A DNA stretch of 64,000 nucleotides, from positions 4,934-68,933 of the forward strand of contig DATNCY010000245.1 in the NCBI GenBank assembly GCA_035553375.1. The letters run 5' to 3'. This document shows positions 9,787 through 18,891 of the stretch, in pieces. Both the position numbers and the translations under genes were made by a program. Each line of letters opens with the position of its first letter. Within the stretch, counting starts at the first letter, position 1. The DNA is from JAJPHU01 sp035553375. Lineage in GTDB: Bacteria; Planctomycetota; Planctomycetia; Gemmatales; Gemmataceae. The notes beneath the pieces were generated by a model. That model was not told the origin of the DNA. It saw nothing but the letters and a program-made list of their open reading frames with translations, and made no database searches.

Positions 9787-9867
9787 AGTGTTCAGTTTTC
9801 AGTGTTCAGTTTTCAGAATCGCATTTCTGACCGCTGAACACTGAACACTGAAAACTGAACACTGAAT
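9787..9867. repeat. Family E element: tandem and inverted AGTGTTCAG units
   Basis: Tandem AGTGTTCAGTTTTC units on the left are mirrored by CTGAACACTGAAAACTG units on the right around a spacer of about 17 bases. The element lies within the presumed fusA leader, 17 bases before the start codon, and could form a long hairpin in the mRNA. Confidence 0.85.
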
Positions 9868-10075
9868 GACGATACTCCTGAAACGAGGATAAAGGGTCAA
9901 CGGCGGCTGGAACACACGTCCAGCCCACGTCCAATTGCTTCGGTTATCTCCAAGTGCGGATTTCGTGCCGCGATTCAGAATCGCGACACGCGAAAAGGAG
10001 GGGTGGAAAGTAATCCGGGAGAAAAACCAATCATCATCAAATTCCACTCGGGCGCGAGGGAGAAGTTAGTTTATT

Positions 10076-10105
10076 AGTATACTGCGGCGTGTGTGTATTT
10101 GTCTA
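10076..10105 (-). promoter_or_regulatory. Putative sigma-70 promoter for fusA
   Basis: On the - strand TAGACA (5 of 6 to consensus) and TATACT (5 of 6) are separated by 18 bases. Transcription would start near 10069, giving a leader of about 300 bases before the fusA ATG at 9770. Confidence 0.55.
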
Positions 10106-10137
10106 GGGATGTGATGAATTTCGTGAGAGTAAAATTC

Positions 10138-10199
10138 GTTTAGCCGCGACCCGAAGAGGAGCGCGACGACCTCGCGCTCCCTTCGGGTCGCGGCTAAAC
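10138..10199. repeat. Family B palindrome (GCCGCGACCCGAAG type)
   Basis: GTTTAGCCGCGACCCGAAG and GGAGCGCGA on the left pair with their complements on the right around a short loop. The same architecture occurs inside the Ser/Thr kinase gene at 30241-30298. Here it lies between fusA's promoter region and the 3' end of the next gene. Confidence 0.9.
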
Positions 10200-10230
10200 G
10201 GCACAAGCTAAGATGCAAGCGATAACGTGG

Positions 10231-11886
10231 TTACTCGCCTGCCTTGTCCCTCGGGGGACGAGGTTTCTTCTGCTGGAGTTCGTTGAAGAACGTCACCGCC
10301 TGTCCCTTGATGCTCAGACGCAGTTTCAGCACCTTGCCGCCCTCAATGCTGATGCGAACTTTATCGTTGTCCTTGCCATCCGCGAAGACTTTCTTGGCCA
10401 CCGCCGGCGCGGATTTGTTGTCCTTGACCATCAACGGCGCAAACTGGCTCAGGGCCATCTCGAACTCCATCACCTTGCTGGCCTTCGGTTCCGCGGCCAC
10501 TGCTTCCTTGAGCGCGCTCAGTCCCTTGTCGCCCATTCCGACGAGGAGGGCGTCTTCACGCACCGCGAAGTAAACCGGATTGTCACCGAACGTCTCCTTG
10601 GTATTCTTGTCGTTCTTGTCCGGGGTGACACGATGGATGCCGACCGCGCCGACCTTCTCGACATCGAACTGAACGGCCTTGCGTTCCTCGGCGGGCAGCC
10701 CGGCGACAATGTCTCGGAAAGTCTTGTCAATGGTCGTGCCATCCTTAACCTTGATGCCGGCCACGGCACTGTATAGCCCTTTCTCGTTGGGACCGCGTAA
10801 ATCGGCCGCCACATCGAGTTCCCCGCTCTTGAACGTCGGCCGCAGTGCTTTGAGCAGAGCCGTCAACGCCTTACGCTTGGATTTATCCGTCTCCTTGTCG
10901 ATGGCCTTCTTCTCGCCCTCTTCGATCATCGGCCCCAATTGGGCACGCATCGCGGGCGGCAGGTTGAAAGTCAGTGCGCCGCGCATGGCCGAGTTCGAGC
11001 CGATTAGCGAGGCCGTGGTGCTCTTGGTCTGCCCAAGGTTCTTGATGGTCATGGCCAACGGCGTGCCGGGTTTGCCGGCCACGCTCAGCGACAACGTCAC
11101 GTCGGTGGTTTTGCGATCCACGTCCATGCGCAGCGTCGTTTCGCCGCCGTTGGTGAGTAGCGATTTGACGGCGGCTCCGAAGTCATCGACCATCGCGGCG
11201 CGGAACTTCTGCTCGGACTCGGTTCCTTGCTGGGGCAGTTTTTCCTTGGTCTTGGCCAGTTGATTATCCAGACCGCCCAGCCCCAACTCCTTGATATTGT
11301 CGGGAATCTGGTCGATGTTCACGGTTATGGACAGGTCGCCGATTTGACCGGCCGGCAGCACCTTGGCGGGAGCGAGCAATTTATCCTTGTCGAGAATGTC
11401 CTTGTGCAGGGCCGTGATGTAGGCGTACTTGTTGGCGAAACGGAAATAAATGGGCACCGGAATCTTCTCGTGATTGGCGGTGTACAGGCCATCCGCACCC
11501 TTATCGGTCTTGACATCCAGGCTCTCCAGAAAGCCGAGAAACGCTTTTTCATCGGCGACGGGAACCAGAACGACGACAGGGCTATCCTCGAACGAGGACT
11601 TGACCCAGCCGTAAGCGCCGATCGGCTGTTTGGTATCGATACCTTCCAGCCCCTTCTCGCCGATCTTGGACTTGAATATCCCATCAATCTGCTTGGCCGT
11701 TTCTTTCTGTCCGACCAGTTCGGCGAGATAGCCAAGATCGGCCCTCAGTTGATCGAGGGCGGCGAAACGCAGGATGAGGCTCGGCTTGTCCGACTTGGCT
11801 GCCGGCTCCTCGGCGGCCCGCGCCAACGCGGGCATCGCCAACATCAGGCCCAGCAGGGCCGCCCGGCAGATTAATCGACTGTACAT
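10231..11886 (-). CDS. Exported planctomycete protein of unknown function
   Basis: 551 residues from ATG 11886, chosen because AAGGAG stands 9 bases upstream and the signal peptide (MYSRLICRAALLGLMLAMPALARA, cleavage near residue 24) begins there; an upstream in-frame Met would put 11 charged residues before it. The mature protein is lysine- and aspartate-rich, begins with KPSLILRFAALDQLRADLGYLAEL, contains a repeated pattern of about 200 residues on conserved hydrophobic strands (VAGKPGTPLAMTIKNLGQ) and ends in a proline-rich basic tail (KKPRPPRDKAGE). No catalytic motif was recognised. It is probably periplasmic. Similar secreted proteins of unknown role are common in this phylum. Confidence 0.8.
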   Translation of the reverse strand: MYSRLICRAALLGLMLAMPALARAAEEPAAKSDKPSLILRFAALDQLRADLGYLAELVGQKETAKQIDGIFKSKIGEKGLEGIDTKQPIGAYGWVKSSFEDSPVVVLVPVADEKAFLGFLESLDVKTDKGADGLYTANHEKIPVPIYFRFANKYAYITALHKDILDKDKLLAPAKVLPAGQIGDLSITVNIDQIPDNIKELGLGGLDNQLAKTKEKLPQQGTESEQKFRAAMVDDFGAAVKSLLTNGGETTLRMDVDRKTTDVTLSLSVAGKPGTPLAMTIKNLGQTKSTTASLIGSNSAMRGALTFNLPPAMRAQLGPMIEEGEKKAIDKETDKSKRKALTALLKALRPTFKSGELDVAADLRGPNEKGLYSAVAGIKVKDGTTIDKTFRDIVAGLPAEERKAVQFDVEKVGAVGIHRVTPDKNDKNTKETFGDNPVYFAVREDALLVGMGDKGLSALKEAVAAEPKASKVMEFEMALSQFAPLMVKDNKSAPAVAKKVFADGKDNDKVRISIEGGKVLKLRLSIKGQAVTFFNELQQKKPRPPRDKAGE

Positions 11887-12111
11887 AAAAACACTCCTTG
11901 AATGAACTCGGTTGAACACGCGAGGCGTTTACGCGAGAGAAAGCTCGCCCCCATCGGCACACGCCGCGAGTAAGACCGATCCTCTTCTCTCTACCGGAGA
12001 GTGGACCGCGAAGAGAATACCTCTTATACTCGCCTCAAGTGTCAGCCGCCGCGAATCTCGGCGGATCTCGGATCAGTATAGCGAGGGCTGCCCGGACAAG
12101 GAGACACCGTC

Positions 12112-13158
12112 ATGCGAATGAAGCGAAGACTGTTCGTGTTCTCGGCCCTGTTGGGCCTTCCGCTGGGATGGCTGGCTTGGCCGACCGAAGCGCAACCGAA
12201 AGAGGAAACGCCGGTTCCGGCGGCCCCCGTGAGCATTGTCAGCAAGAAAGGAAGCATCGAGTTTCTTGCCGGCAAAACTCCGGCGGCTATCTACGAAAAG
12301 GGAGGCGATTTGGCCAAGCCCTATTTTTGGCCGCTGAACACTGCCAACAACAAGCACGTCACCCGCGACTGGCCGATGCTCAAGGCGCCGCCTCGCGGCA
12401 CGACCGATCATCCCCATCAGAAATCCGCCTGGTTCACGCATGGCGATGTCATCCCCGAAGGCATGGAACTGAAGCGCAAAGTTCGCGGCGTCGAGGGCGT
12501 CGATTTCTGGTCGGAGGCGCCCAACCACGGCTGGATCGTCTGTACCGGCGCCAGCGACAACCATAACGAGGCCAATCAGGGCAGCGTGACAACGACCAAC
12601 GAATGGCGCACGGCGAATGGCGACAAAATCATGGATGAAGTGCGCAAGATTCAGTTCTTCAACTACCCCACGGCTCGGTTATTCGTCGTGGATATCGATC
12701 TCCATGCCAGCGTTGTGCCGATCACGTTTGGCGACACGAAAGAAGGGGCGTTCGGTGTGCGTGTGGCCGACAGCATCGCCGAGAAGAACGGCAAGGGTCA
12801 CATCACCAACGCCGAGGGCAAAGTGGGTGAGAAAGAATGCTGGGGCCGCGTCTCCGCGTGGTGCGATTACTCTGGTCCGGTCGAGGGCGACACCGTGGGC
12901 ATCGCCATTTTTGCCGGGCCGAATAATCCCATTCCGAGTTGCTGGCACAGCCGAGCTTATGGACTAATGGCCGCTAACCCATTCGGCCGCGCCAAGTCCG
13001 GCTTCCCCGCCATGAAGGGTAAAAAGAACGAGAAAGACCTCGTTCATCTCGCCAAGGGTGAGCATTTGAAATTGCGTTACGCGATGTTCATCCATCTGGG
13101 CGACGCCAAGCAAGGCAAGGTCGCCGAGAATTATGAGTTGTTCAAGAAGATGAAGTAA
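12112..13158 (+). CDS. Exported PmoA-like (DUF6807) family protein
   Basis: 348 residues; ATG preceded by AAGGAG at 8 bases. A signal peptide covers residues 1-27 (LFVFSALLGLPLGWLAW, cleavage near TEAQ). The body has the family pattern of a fixed N-terminal strand followed by TRDWPMLKAPPRGTTDHPHQKSAW and FTHGDVI: the histidines in DHPHQ and HGD are the family signature. FWSEAPNHGWIV and a C-terminal AMFIHLGDAKQG complete it. Despite the historic name, the family is not a proven methane monooxygenase subunit; its members are exported planctomycete and Bacteroidetes proteins, often beside sugar-degradation genes, and a role in carbohydrate metabolism is likely. The next gene is a sugar kinase. 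Confidence 0.75.
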   Translation: MRMKRRLFVFSALLGLPLGWLAWPTEAQPKEETPVPAAPVSIVSKKGSIEFLAGKTPAAIYEKGGDLAKPYFWPLNTANNKHVTRDWPMLKAPPRGTTDHPHQKSAWFTHGDVIPEGMELKRKVRGVEGVDFWSEAPNHGWIVCTGASDNHNEANQGSVTTTNEWRTANGDKIMDEVRKIQFFNYPTARLFVVDIDLHASVVPITFGDTKEGAFGVRVADSIAEKNGKGHITNAEGKVGEKECWGRVSAWCDYSGPVEGDTVGIAIFAGPNNPIPSCWHSRAYGLMAANPFGRAKSGFPAMKGKKNEKDLVHLAKGEHLKLRYAMFIHLGDAKQGKVAENYELFKKMK

Positions 13159-13167
13159 CAGAGCCAT

Positions 13168-13224
13168 GCCAGCCTGCAGCGCAAGCAAGGGTGAGTCACT
13201 CCCTTGCTTGCGCTGCGGGCTGGC
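13168..13224. repeat. Family A palindromic element
   Basis: GCCAGCCTGCAGCGCAAGCAAGGG and its near-perfect complement flank a 9-base loop, 10 bases after the PmoA-like stop codon. Translation of this element produced a false 35-residue extension on the ROK kinase frame. Confidence 0.9.
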
Positions 13225-13270
13225 AAGTCGGGCGTTCGCCCATTGTGGGAAAGGTGCGAAATCAAGCATC

Positions 13271-14251
13271 ATGAGCCAACCACCCCTTTACGCCGGATTG
13301 GATGTCGGCGGCACAACCATGAAGGCGGGCATCGTCGATGACGCCGGCCGTCCGCTTAGCTCCGTCAATCTGCCCACGGAGGCGCACAAGGGGCAGGAAT
13401 ACGGTCTGGCGTGCATGTGCGAATCGATCCGCCGCGCGGCCGCCGAGGCGCGTGTGGACGTGCGCGATCTCGCGGCGATTGGCGTGGCGACGCCGGGCCT
13501 GATGGACATACCCGCCGGTATTATCCTTGATCCGCCGAACCTTAAGCCGTGGCGCAACGTCCCCGTTCGCCAACACATTCACGACGTTTTCGGTATCCCG
13601 ACGGCATTCCAGAACGACGCCAACGCGGCGGCTTATGGCGAATACTGGGTTGGTGCCGGTCGTGAAGTACACAGCATGGTAATGTTCACGCTTGGCACCG
13701 GCATCGGCGGCGGCATCATCTGGGGCGATCGCGTCATTGAGGGGGAACACAGCCACGGGGCCGAGTTGGGACACACGAAAATCGAGATGACCAATCCGCG
13801 TGTCTGCGGCTGCGGTCGGCGTGGCTGCCTGGAAGCATATGCCAGTGCCACCTCGGTTGTAAATCGCACCCAGGAAGCGCTGGCCAGCGACGATGGCCAT
13901 TCCTCCTTGCATGCGAGCGCGAAAGCGGGAGAATTGACGTCTCAACTTATCTTCGACGCGGCCGCCGCCGGCGATGCGTTGGCGAGCAAAATCGTCGAGG
14001 ACACGGCGTTCTATCTGGCGGTCGGCGCGATGAATCTGATGCACACGATCGACCCGGACATGATTGTTTACGGCGGCGGCATGATCGCGGCCGGCGATGC
14101 TTTCCTTGAGCGCATCCGCCATCACGTTGGCGAATTGGCCTTCCCGGTTCCCGCCGCGCGAACGCAGATTCGTTACGCGCAACTCGGCGGCGATGCCGGT
14201 TTCATCGGCGCGGCCGCCTGCGGCCGGCAACTGGTGCGGCGTGGATCGTGA
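13271..14251 (+). CDS. ROK-family sugar kinase (glucokinase-like)
   Basis: 326 residues from ATG 13271; the open frame reaches further upstream, but that part is the translated family A repeat. Motifs in order: LDVGGTTMKAGIVDD (ATP phosphate-1), FQNDANAAAYGEYW, LGTGIGGGIIWGDRV (phosphate-2), then EHSHGAELGH and CGCGRRGCLEAYASATSV, the ROK signature with three zinc-binding cysteines. It phosphorylates a hexose, most probably glucose, with ATP in the cytoplasm. N-acetylmannosamine or allose kinases are possible within the family. The zinc motif and the absence of a DNA-binding N terminus argue against a ROK repressor. Confidence 0.9.
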   Translation: MSQPPLYAGLDVGGTTMKAGIVDDAGRPLSSVNLPTEAHKGQEYGLACMCESIRRAAAEARVDVRDLAAIGVATPGLMDIPAGIILDPPNLKPWRNVPVRQHIHDVFGIPTAFQNDANAAAYGEYWVGAGREVHSMVMFTLGTGIGGGIIWGDRVIEGEHSHGAELGHTKIEMTNPRVCGCGRRGCLEAYASATSVVNRTQEALASDDGHSSLHASAKAGELTSQLIFDAAAAGDALASKIVEDTAFYLAVGAMNLMHTIDPDMIVYGGGMIAAGDAFLERIRHHVGELAFPVPAARTQIRYAQLGGDAGFIGAAACGRQLVRRGS

Positions 14252-14266
14252 CGGAATCGAGCCGAA

Positions 14267-15391
14267 TCAACCGCGCTCCGCCAGCGGTTTGACCGCTCGC
14301 GCCGCTGGTCCGGTATAACGTCCACGCGGTCGAATGAGCCGATTGTGTTCCTGCTGTTCCATGAAATGCGCGCTCCAACCCGTCACACGCGACATCACGA
14401 AAATAGGCGTATACAGCGGAATCTCCAATCCCAGAGCGTGATAAAGCCGGCCGGCCGGCCAATCGAGATTGGGGAACAAATGCTTTTCGGTGCCGATGAT
14501 GCGCTCGATGATCTCGGCCGTCTCTTCCCACTGAAGCGAGCCGGCCGCTTCCGCCGCTTGCCGGGCATACGCTTTCAGGACACCGGCCCGTACATCGCCG
14601 GCTTTGTACACGCGATGACCGAAACCCATGATGCGTTCCTTGCGTGCCAGCGCCTCACGCACCCATTTCTCCGCGTTGGCCGGCCCGCCCGTCTTCTCCA
14701 GCAGTTCCATCACCTTCTCGTTCGCTCCGCCGTGCAGCCGTCCCTTGAGCGCGCCGATGGCGGCCACGATGCTCGAATGCAGATCCGACTCGGTCGAGCA
14801 GACCACGCGGGCCGTGAACGTCGAGGCGTTGAACTCATGTTCGGCGTACAGAATCAGCGACACATCCAGGGCGCGCGTAGCGGCCGCGCTCGGCTCCTGG
14901 CCGCGCAGCATATACAAAAAGTTGGCCGCATGGCCGAGGTCCGGCCGCGCCGCCAGAGGTGGTTGTCCCTTGATGAGCCGATGATGGACCGCGATGGCCA
15001 CGGGAATTTGCTCCAGCAGACGCTCCGCCTTGCGTAGATTGGCGGCACGCGACGAGTCGGCCGTGTCGGGATCGAAGGAAGCGAGGATGCTGACGGCGCT
15101 GCGCAGCGCATCCATCGACGAAGCCGCCGGCGGTAGTGCTCCCAACAGATTGATAAGCGGGCTGGGCAGACAACGCGCCACGGCCACGCGCTTCTGGAAG
15201 TCGGCGAGTTGCTGGACCGCCGGCAGTTCGCCGTAGAGCAGCAGATAGGCCACCTCATCGAAGGTCGCCTTCTCGGCCAGTTCCGTCACCGGATAGCCTC
15301 GGTAACGCAGTCCATCGGCCACCGTGGAAATGGCCGTCTCACCCGCAATCACGCCTTCCAAACCCGGCGAATAGATTTCGCTCTCCGTCAT
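14267..15391 (-). CDS. prpC: 2-Methylcitrate/citrate synthase
   Basis: 374 residues from ATG 15391, with GAGGTG about 8 bases before; the frame's upstream extension overlaps the neighbouring gene and is discarded. Citrate synthase features: RLHGGANEKVMELL (catalytic His), MGFGHRVYKAGDVRAGVLKA (second His), and the C-terminal YTPIFVMSRVTGWSAHFMEQ. The PrpC-like ending RGRYTGPAARA and the upstream prpB favour 2-methylcitrate synthase, which joins propionyl-CoA and oxaloacetate. It may also work as a citrate synthase. It starts 26 bases after the prpB stop; no prpD or acnD is in the window. Confidence 0.85.
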   Translation of the reverse strand: MTESEIYSPGLEGVIAGETAISTVADGLRYRGYPVTELAEKATFDEVAYLLLYGELPAVQQLADFQKRVAVARCLPSPLINLLGALPPAASSMDALRSAVSILASFDPDTADSSRAANLRKAERLLEQIPVAIAVHHRLIKGQPPLAARPDLGHAANFLYMLRGQEPSAAATRALDVSLILYAEHEFNASTFTARVVCSTESDLHSSIVAAIGALKGRLHGGANEKVMELLEKTGGPANAEKWVREALARKERIMGFGHRVYKAGDVRAGVLKAYARQAAEAAGSLQWEETAEIIERIIGTEKHLFPNLDWPAGRLYHALGLEIPLYTPIFVMSRVTGWSAHFMEQQEHNRLIRPRGRYTGPAARAVKPLAERG

Positions 15392-15416
15392 GGCACACCT
15401 CAGAAGACGAGTTGAT

Positions 15417-16301
15417 TCATCCGAAATACGATCGATCCCGCTCCTCGTAGCCGGCATAATCCAGCAGGTCATACAGTTCGGCTCGTGTGAGCATGGAGCC
15501 GAGTTTATCGCGCTGATGGCCCTTGGCGAAGATGTCCGCCAAGCTCGCCCGGGCCGCGCCGAGGGCCGCGCGCAGAGCCGTCACCGGATAGAGAACAATA
15601 CGATAACCAAGCTCCGCTAACTCCGCGAAATCCAGATTCGGACTGCGGCCAAATTCTGTCATATTCGCCAGAAGCGGCGTCGGCGTCAGCACGCGGGCAA
15701 AAGCGGCGAACTCATCCTTGCTCTCCAGCGCCTCCGGAAAGATCGCATCGGCGCCGGCCGCGACGTACAGCCGCGCACGGCGAACGGCCTCCTCGAAACC
15801 AGTGACACCGCGCGCATCGGTACGGGCGATGATGACAAAATCCGTATCGCGCCGGGCCGCGACTGCCGCGCGGATCTTCGCCGCCATGAGGTCGGCATCC
15901 ACGAGTTGTTTGCCCGACAAATGACCGCAGCGCTTGGGCAATTGCTGATCTTCGAGATGAATGCCCGCGACGCCGGCATCCTCGAATAGCCGCACGGTTC
16001 GCTCGACGTTGAGCGCCTCGCCGAATCCCGTATCGGCGTCGCACAACAACGGCAAGCGCGTCGCCGCCGCGATAATCCGCGCCGCCTCGACGAACTCCGT
16101 CAGCGTGAGCAAACCAACATCGGGCAACGCGGTTGAGGCTGACAGGGCGGCACCGGAGAGATACACGGCCTGAAAGCCGATGCGTTCGGCCATTCGTCCC
16201 ACCAGGGCATTGAACACGCCGGGCACGGCGATCGGCGATGCCGTCCACGCATCGCGCAGCCGGCGGCCGGGAGACAGCGTGTTTTCGCGTGGGTTGTTCA
16301 T
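15417..16301 (-). CDS. prpB: Methylisocitrate lyase
   Basis: 294 residues; the ATG has GAGGGC about 6 bases upstream. PEP mutase/isocitrate lyase superfamily features: AVYLSGAALSAST, LLCDADTGFG (metal ligand Asp residues), GIHLEDQQLPKRCGHLSGKQLV (the KRCGH catalytic signature with the active-site Cys), and IIARTDARG. The C terminus LYDLLDYAGYEERDRSYFG is typical of PrpB. It splits 2-methylisocitrate to succinate and pyruvate, closing the methylcitrate cycle with PrpC next door. The KRCGH loop also fits isocitrate lyase, but the length (294) fits PrpB. Confidence 0.9.
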   Translation of the reverse strand: MNNPRENTLSPGRRLRDAWTASPIAVPGVFNALVGRMAERIGFQAVYLSGAALSASTALPDVGLLTLTEFVEAARIIAAATRLPLLCDADTGFGEALNVERTVRLFEDAGVAGIHLEDQQLPKRCGHLSGKQLVDADLMAAKIRAAVAARRDTDFVIIARTDARGVTGFEEAVRRARLYVAAGADAIFPEALESKDEFAAFARVLTPTPLLANMTEFGRSPNLDFAELAELGYRIVLYPVTALRAALGAARASLADIFAKGHQRDKLGSMLTRAELYDLLDYAGYEERDRSYFG

Positions 16302-16476
16302 GGATCGCCCTCAGTGCAGGAGCCGTTGTTTATTCTCTGAGGCGAGATACCATTGACAAGGGTTGTCCGCTGTGGCCGTGTTGCTCCGCGACACGAGCCA
16401 TCCACACGCGGAGCGAGTGGGCCACACGGAGACGTCGGCTAACCATGAATTCCCGAACTGGAATCGGCGAGAACGC

Positions 16477-17355
16477 ATGAATGAGTATGCGGCACAGGTC
16501 GCAAATGGCGGAGGAGTGCCGACGCCCTTTCTTCGATTAGGGCGCACACTCCGCAAATACGTCAACATTTTCCGCGTTTCGCTCGTCGAACGCATGGCCT
16601 ATCGCGGCGACTTCCTGCTCGGCACCATTCTGCGCTTCTTTCCCGTCATCACAACCATCCTGCTGTGGAAAGCCGTCTACGAAGGAACCCAGCAGGAACG
16701 CCTCGCCGGTTTCACCGAACACAAGATGATCTCCTATCTGCTGCTCATCCACATAAGCCGCATGTTCTCCAGTATGCCCGGCCTCTCCGCAACGATTGCC
16801 CGCGACATCCGCGAGGGCACCCTCAAGAAATATCTTCTTCAGCCCTTGGACATGATCGGCTACCTGCTGTCGTACCGCGCCGCCCACAAGGTCGCCTACA
16901 TCACCACCTCGGCCGGACCCTACGCCGGACTGTTTCTCCTCTGTTCGGGCTATTTCGCCGGCTTGTGGCCCGATCCGCTGACCTTGCTCGCTTACGCGGC
17001 CTCGTTGTTGTTGGCCTTCGTCATTGGCTTTTTCTTCGAGACATCGATGGGCATGGTCGGCTTCTGGTTTCTGGAAGTGACTTCGCTTTTGTGGGTGGTC
17101 AACACGGTCAATTACTTCGTCTCCGGCCAAATGTTCCCGCTCGATCTGCTCGGCCCGCCGTGGGACACGATCCTCAAATGGCTGCCCTTTCAGTATCTGG
17201 CCTACTTTCCAGCCGTCGTCTTCCTCCAAGAAGTGAAGGGACAAGCCCTCGTTGAAGGCTTGCTCGTGGAATTGTCGTGGGCGGTGATCCTCATTGCTCT
17301 CTCGCGCTGGCTGTTCGCCCGTGGGCTGCGCCGCTACAGCGCCTACGGAGGCTAA
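16477..17355 (+). CDS. ABC-2 family permease (DUF990/viologen-exporter type), first of two
   Basis: 292 residues from ATG 16477. The upstream open frame (from 16363) has no membrane character, so the start at MNEYAAQVANGG is preferred. RYVNIFRVSLVERMAYRGDFLLG is followed by about six membrane segments, including PVITTILLWKAVYEGTQ and the loop IARDIREGTLKKYLLQPLDMIG, characteristic of ABC2_membrane_6 permeases. The C-terminal FARGLRRYSAYGG is also typical. With the next gene it should form a heterodimeric exporter; the ATPase is not adjacent and may lie elsewhere. The substrate is unknown. Confidence 0.85.
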   Translation: MNEYAAQVANGGGVPTPFLRLGRTLRKYVNIFRVSLVERMAYRGDFLLGTILRFFPVITTILLWKAVYEGTQQERLAGFTEHKMISYLLLIHISRMFSSMPGLSATIARDIREGTLKKYLLQPLDMIGYLLSYRAAHKVAYITTSAGPYAGLFLLCSGYFAGLWPDPLTLLAYAASLLLAFVIGFFFETSMGMVGFWFLEVTSLLWVVNTVNYFVSGQMFPLDLLGPPWDTILKWLPFQYLAYFPAVVFLQEVKGQALVEGLLVELSWAVILIALSRWLFARGLRRYSAYGG

Positions 17356-17360
17356 AACAC

Positions 17361-18161
17361 ATGGCCCGCTACTTTCGCTTATTCGTCGCTTTCGCGCGTT
17401 TCGGTCTTGCGAGCGAGATGGCCTTTCGCGCCAACTTCCTCGTCAAACTGTTCGTCGAGATGCTGTGGCTGGGCATTTTGCTCATCTTCTACTGGAAATT
17501 GTTCGAGAACACGAAAAGCATCGCCGGCTGGAGTCGCAGCGAATACTTCTTTTTCGTCGGCTGTCATTACGCCCTGGCCGGCATCATCGAGACGTTCTTT
17601 CTGTCCAACTGCACCGAGTTCGCCGAACTGGTGCGTTCCGGCGGTCTCGATCAGTATCTCCTTAAGCCGATCGACGAACAGTTCCTTGTTAGCTGCCGTT
17701 TGATCGACTGGTCCACAATGCCAAACATCCTGCAAGGGGCCGGCATCATGATCGCCGCGCTGGTCGTCATGGATTGGACCTTCGATCCGCTGCGGGTTTT
17801 TCTGTTTCTGGTCTTGTTCGCGTGCGGCTGCGCTCTGGCGTACAGCTTTCTGTTGATGCTGTCGTCCACGGCGGTATGGTTGGTGCGCAATCAGAGCCTG
17901 ATGGAAATGTGGTGGCTATTCACGACGTTGATGCGCTATCCGCGCGAGATTTATCGCGGCTCCTGGGCCACGCCGTTCGGCTGGGTCTTTACCTTCATCC
18001 TCCCCGTCCTGGTCGTGGTCAACGTGCCTGCGCACACGATGGTCAAGACATTCGATCGCGGTTTCATCGCCTGGACGATTGTTGCCGCCGTCGTCATGCT
18101 CTTGCTCAGCCGGCGTTTTTTCGGCCGCGCCTTGCGGTCGTATCGCAGTGCTAGTAGTTGA
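17361..18161 (+). CDS. ABC-2 family permease (DUF990/viologen-exporter type), second of two
   Basis: 266 residues from ATG 17361, five bases after the previous stop; GGAGG inside the end of the first gene serves as its ribosome-binding site, which indicates translational coupling. It begins MARYFRLFVAFARFGLASEMAFRANFLVK, matching the start pattern of the first permease, and has the loop ELVRSGGLDQYLLKPIDEQFL where the first one has EGTLKKYLLQPLD. Six or so membrane segments follow. It is the probable dimer partner of the preceding gene. Confidence 0.85.
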   Translation: MARYFRLFVAFARFGLASEMAFRANFLVKLFVEMLWLGILLIFYWKLFENTKSIAGWSRSEYFFFVGCHYALAGIIETFFLSNCTEFAELVRSGGLDQYLLKPIDEQFLVSCRLIDWSTMPNILQGAGIMIAALVVMDWTFDPLRVFLFLVLFACGCALAYSFLLMLSSTAVWLVRNQSLMEMWWLFTTLMRYPREIYRGSWATPFGWVFTFILPVLVVVNVPAHTMVKTFDRGFIAWTIVAAVVMLLLSRRFFGRALRSYRSASS

Positions 18162-18216
18162 GGCTTGGGGGCGCTGCCGTTCCTGTGGAAAATATTTTAC
18201 TTGACACCAAGAATCC

Positions 18217-18552
18217 CTATAAGGGTTCGGCGGATTTGACTCGGACCCATTGGCCATCGGTACGAACGAACCGCTCGTCCCACTCCGTATTGACACCCGT
18301 CCCGAAGTAGTGCAACACGACCACGTCTGAACCGGCCAGGGTGATGTACGCCAACTCGCCCTCGTAGTTCCGGCTGTGGTAGCCGGACCTTGCGCGCTCC
18401 TCCGAACTCACCCGCTGTACCTCGTTGTCCATCCCGGCCAGGTGGGTCAGGACATCGCTGGCCAGTCCCAACCACTCGGGTTCGACTGCCCCACCGGAGG
18501 TTGGGAAGTACAACTCGATGTCGTGATCCGCAGACAGCCGTAGTTCGATCAT
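18217..18552 (-). CDS. Small protein of unknown function
   Basis: About 111 residues from ATG 18552 (MIELRLSADHDIELYFPTSGG); the frame is open to a TTG at 18705, so a longer form is possible. It has an alternating beta-strand look (ELAYITLAGSDVVVLHYFGT), no signal peptide and no membrane segment. Small free-standing proteins of this sort can be immunity factors, but nothing here shows it and no toxin is adjacent. The start is uncertain because no good ribosome-binding site was found. Confidence 0.5.
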   Translation of the reverse strand: MIELRLSADHDIELYFPTSGGAVEPEWLGLASDVLTHLAGMDNEVQRVSSEERARSGYHSRNYEGELAYITLAGSDVVVLHYFGTGVNTEWDERFVRTDGQWVRVKSAEPL

Positions 18553-18891
18553 GGCTTCATCGCCGCGAACCGACACGTTCTCGGGCCGCAGCGAGGACAG
18601 AGCAACCGCACCATCGATCCGGTCAAGCTCGACTCTCGGCACGACGCGCCCTCTTGAACGAAGAGTGGTGTATCCGCCGTGCCTTCCGGCGGAAACGCTG
18701 TCCAAGCCGACAACCGGTACGGCGGAGAGACTGCGGTTGGACGGAACCGTTGGTCCTTCACACGCACCACACGGCTCTTGAGGGACTTTCTATGCTAACA
18801 CCACCTCAGACAATCCACCGTGTCGGCTTTGCCCCAACCGCCGCTCGGAGACACCTCAGCAAGTCCGTTTGTAAGGTAGTCAAGTCCATCT

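Noticed and set aside
13166..13270. 35-residue N-terminal extension of the ROK kinase frame (starting MPACSASKGESLPCL)
   Set aside because: It is the translation of the family A palindrome; the ROK fold begins at ATG 13271.
16352..16357. TTGACA upstream of the first ABC permease gene
   Set aside because: No acceptable -10 hexamer lies 16-18 bases downstream, so it was not called a promoter.
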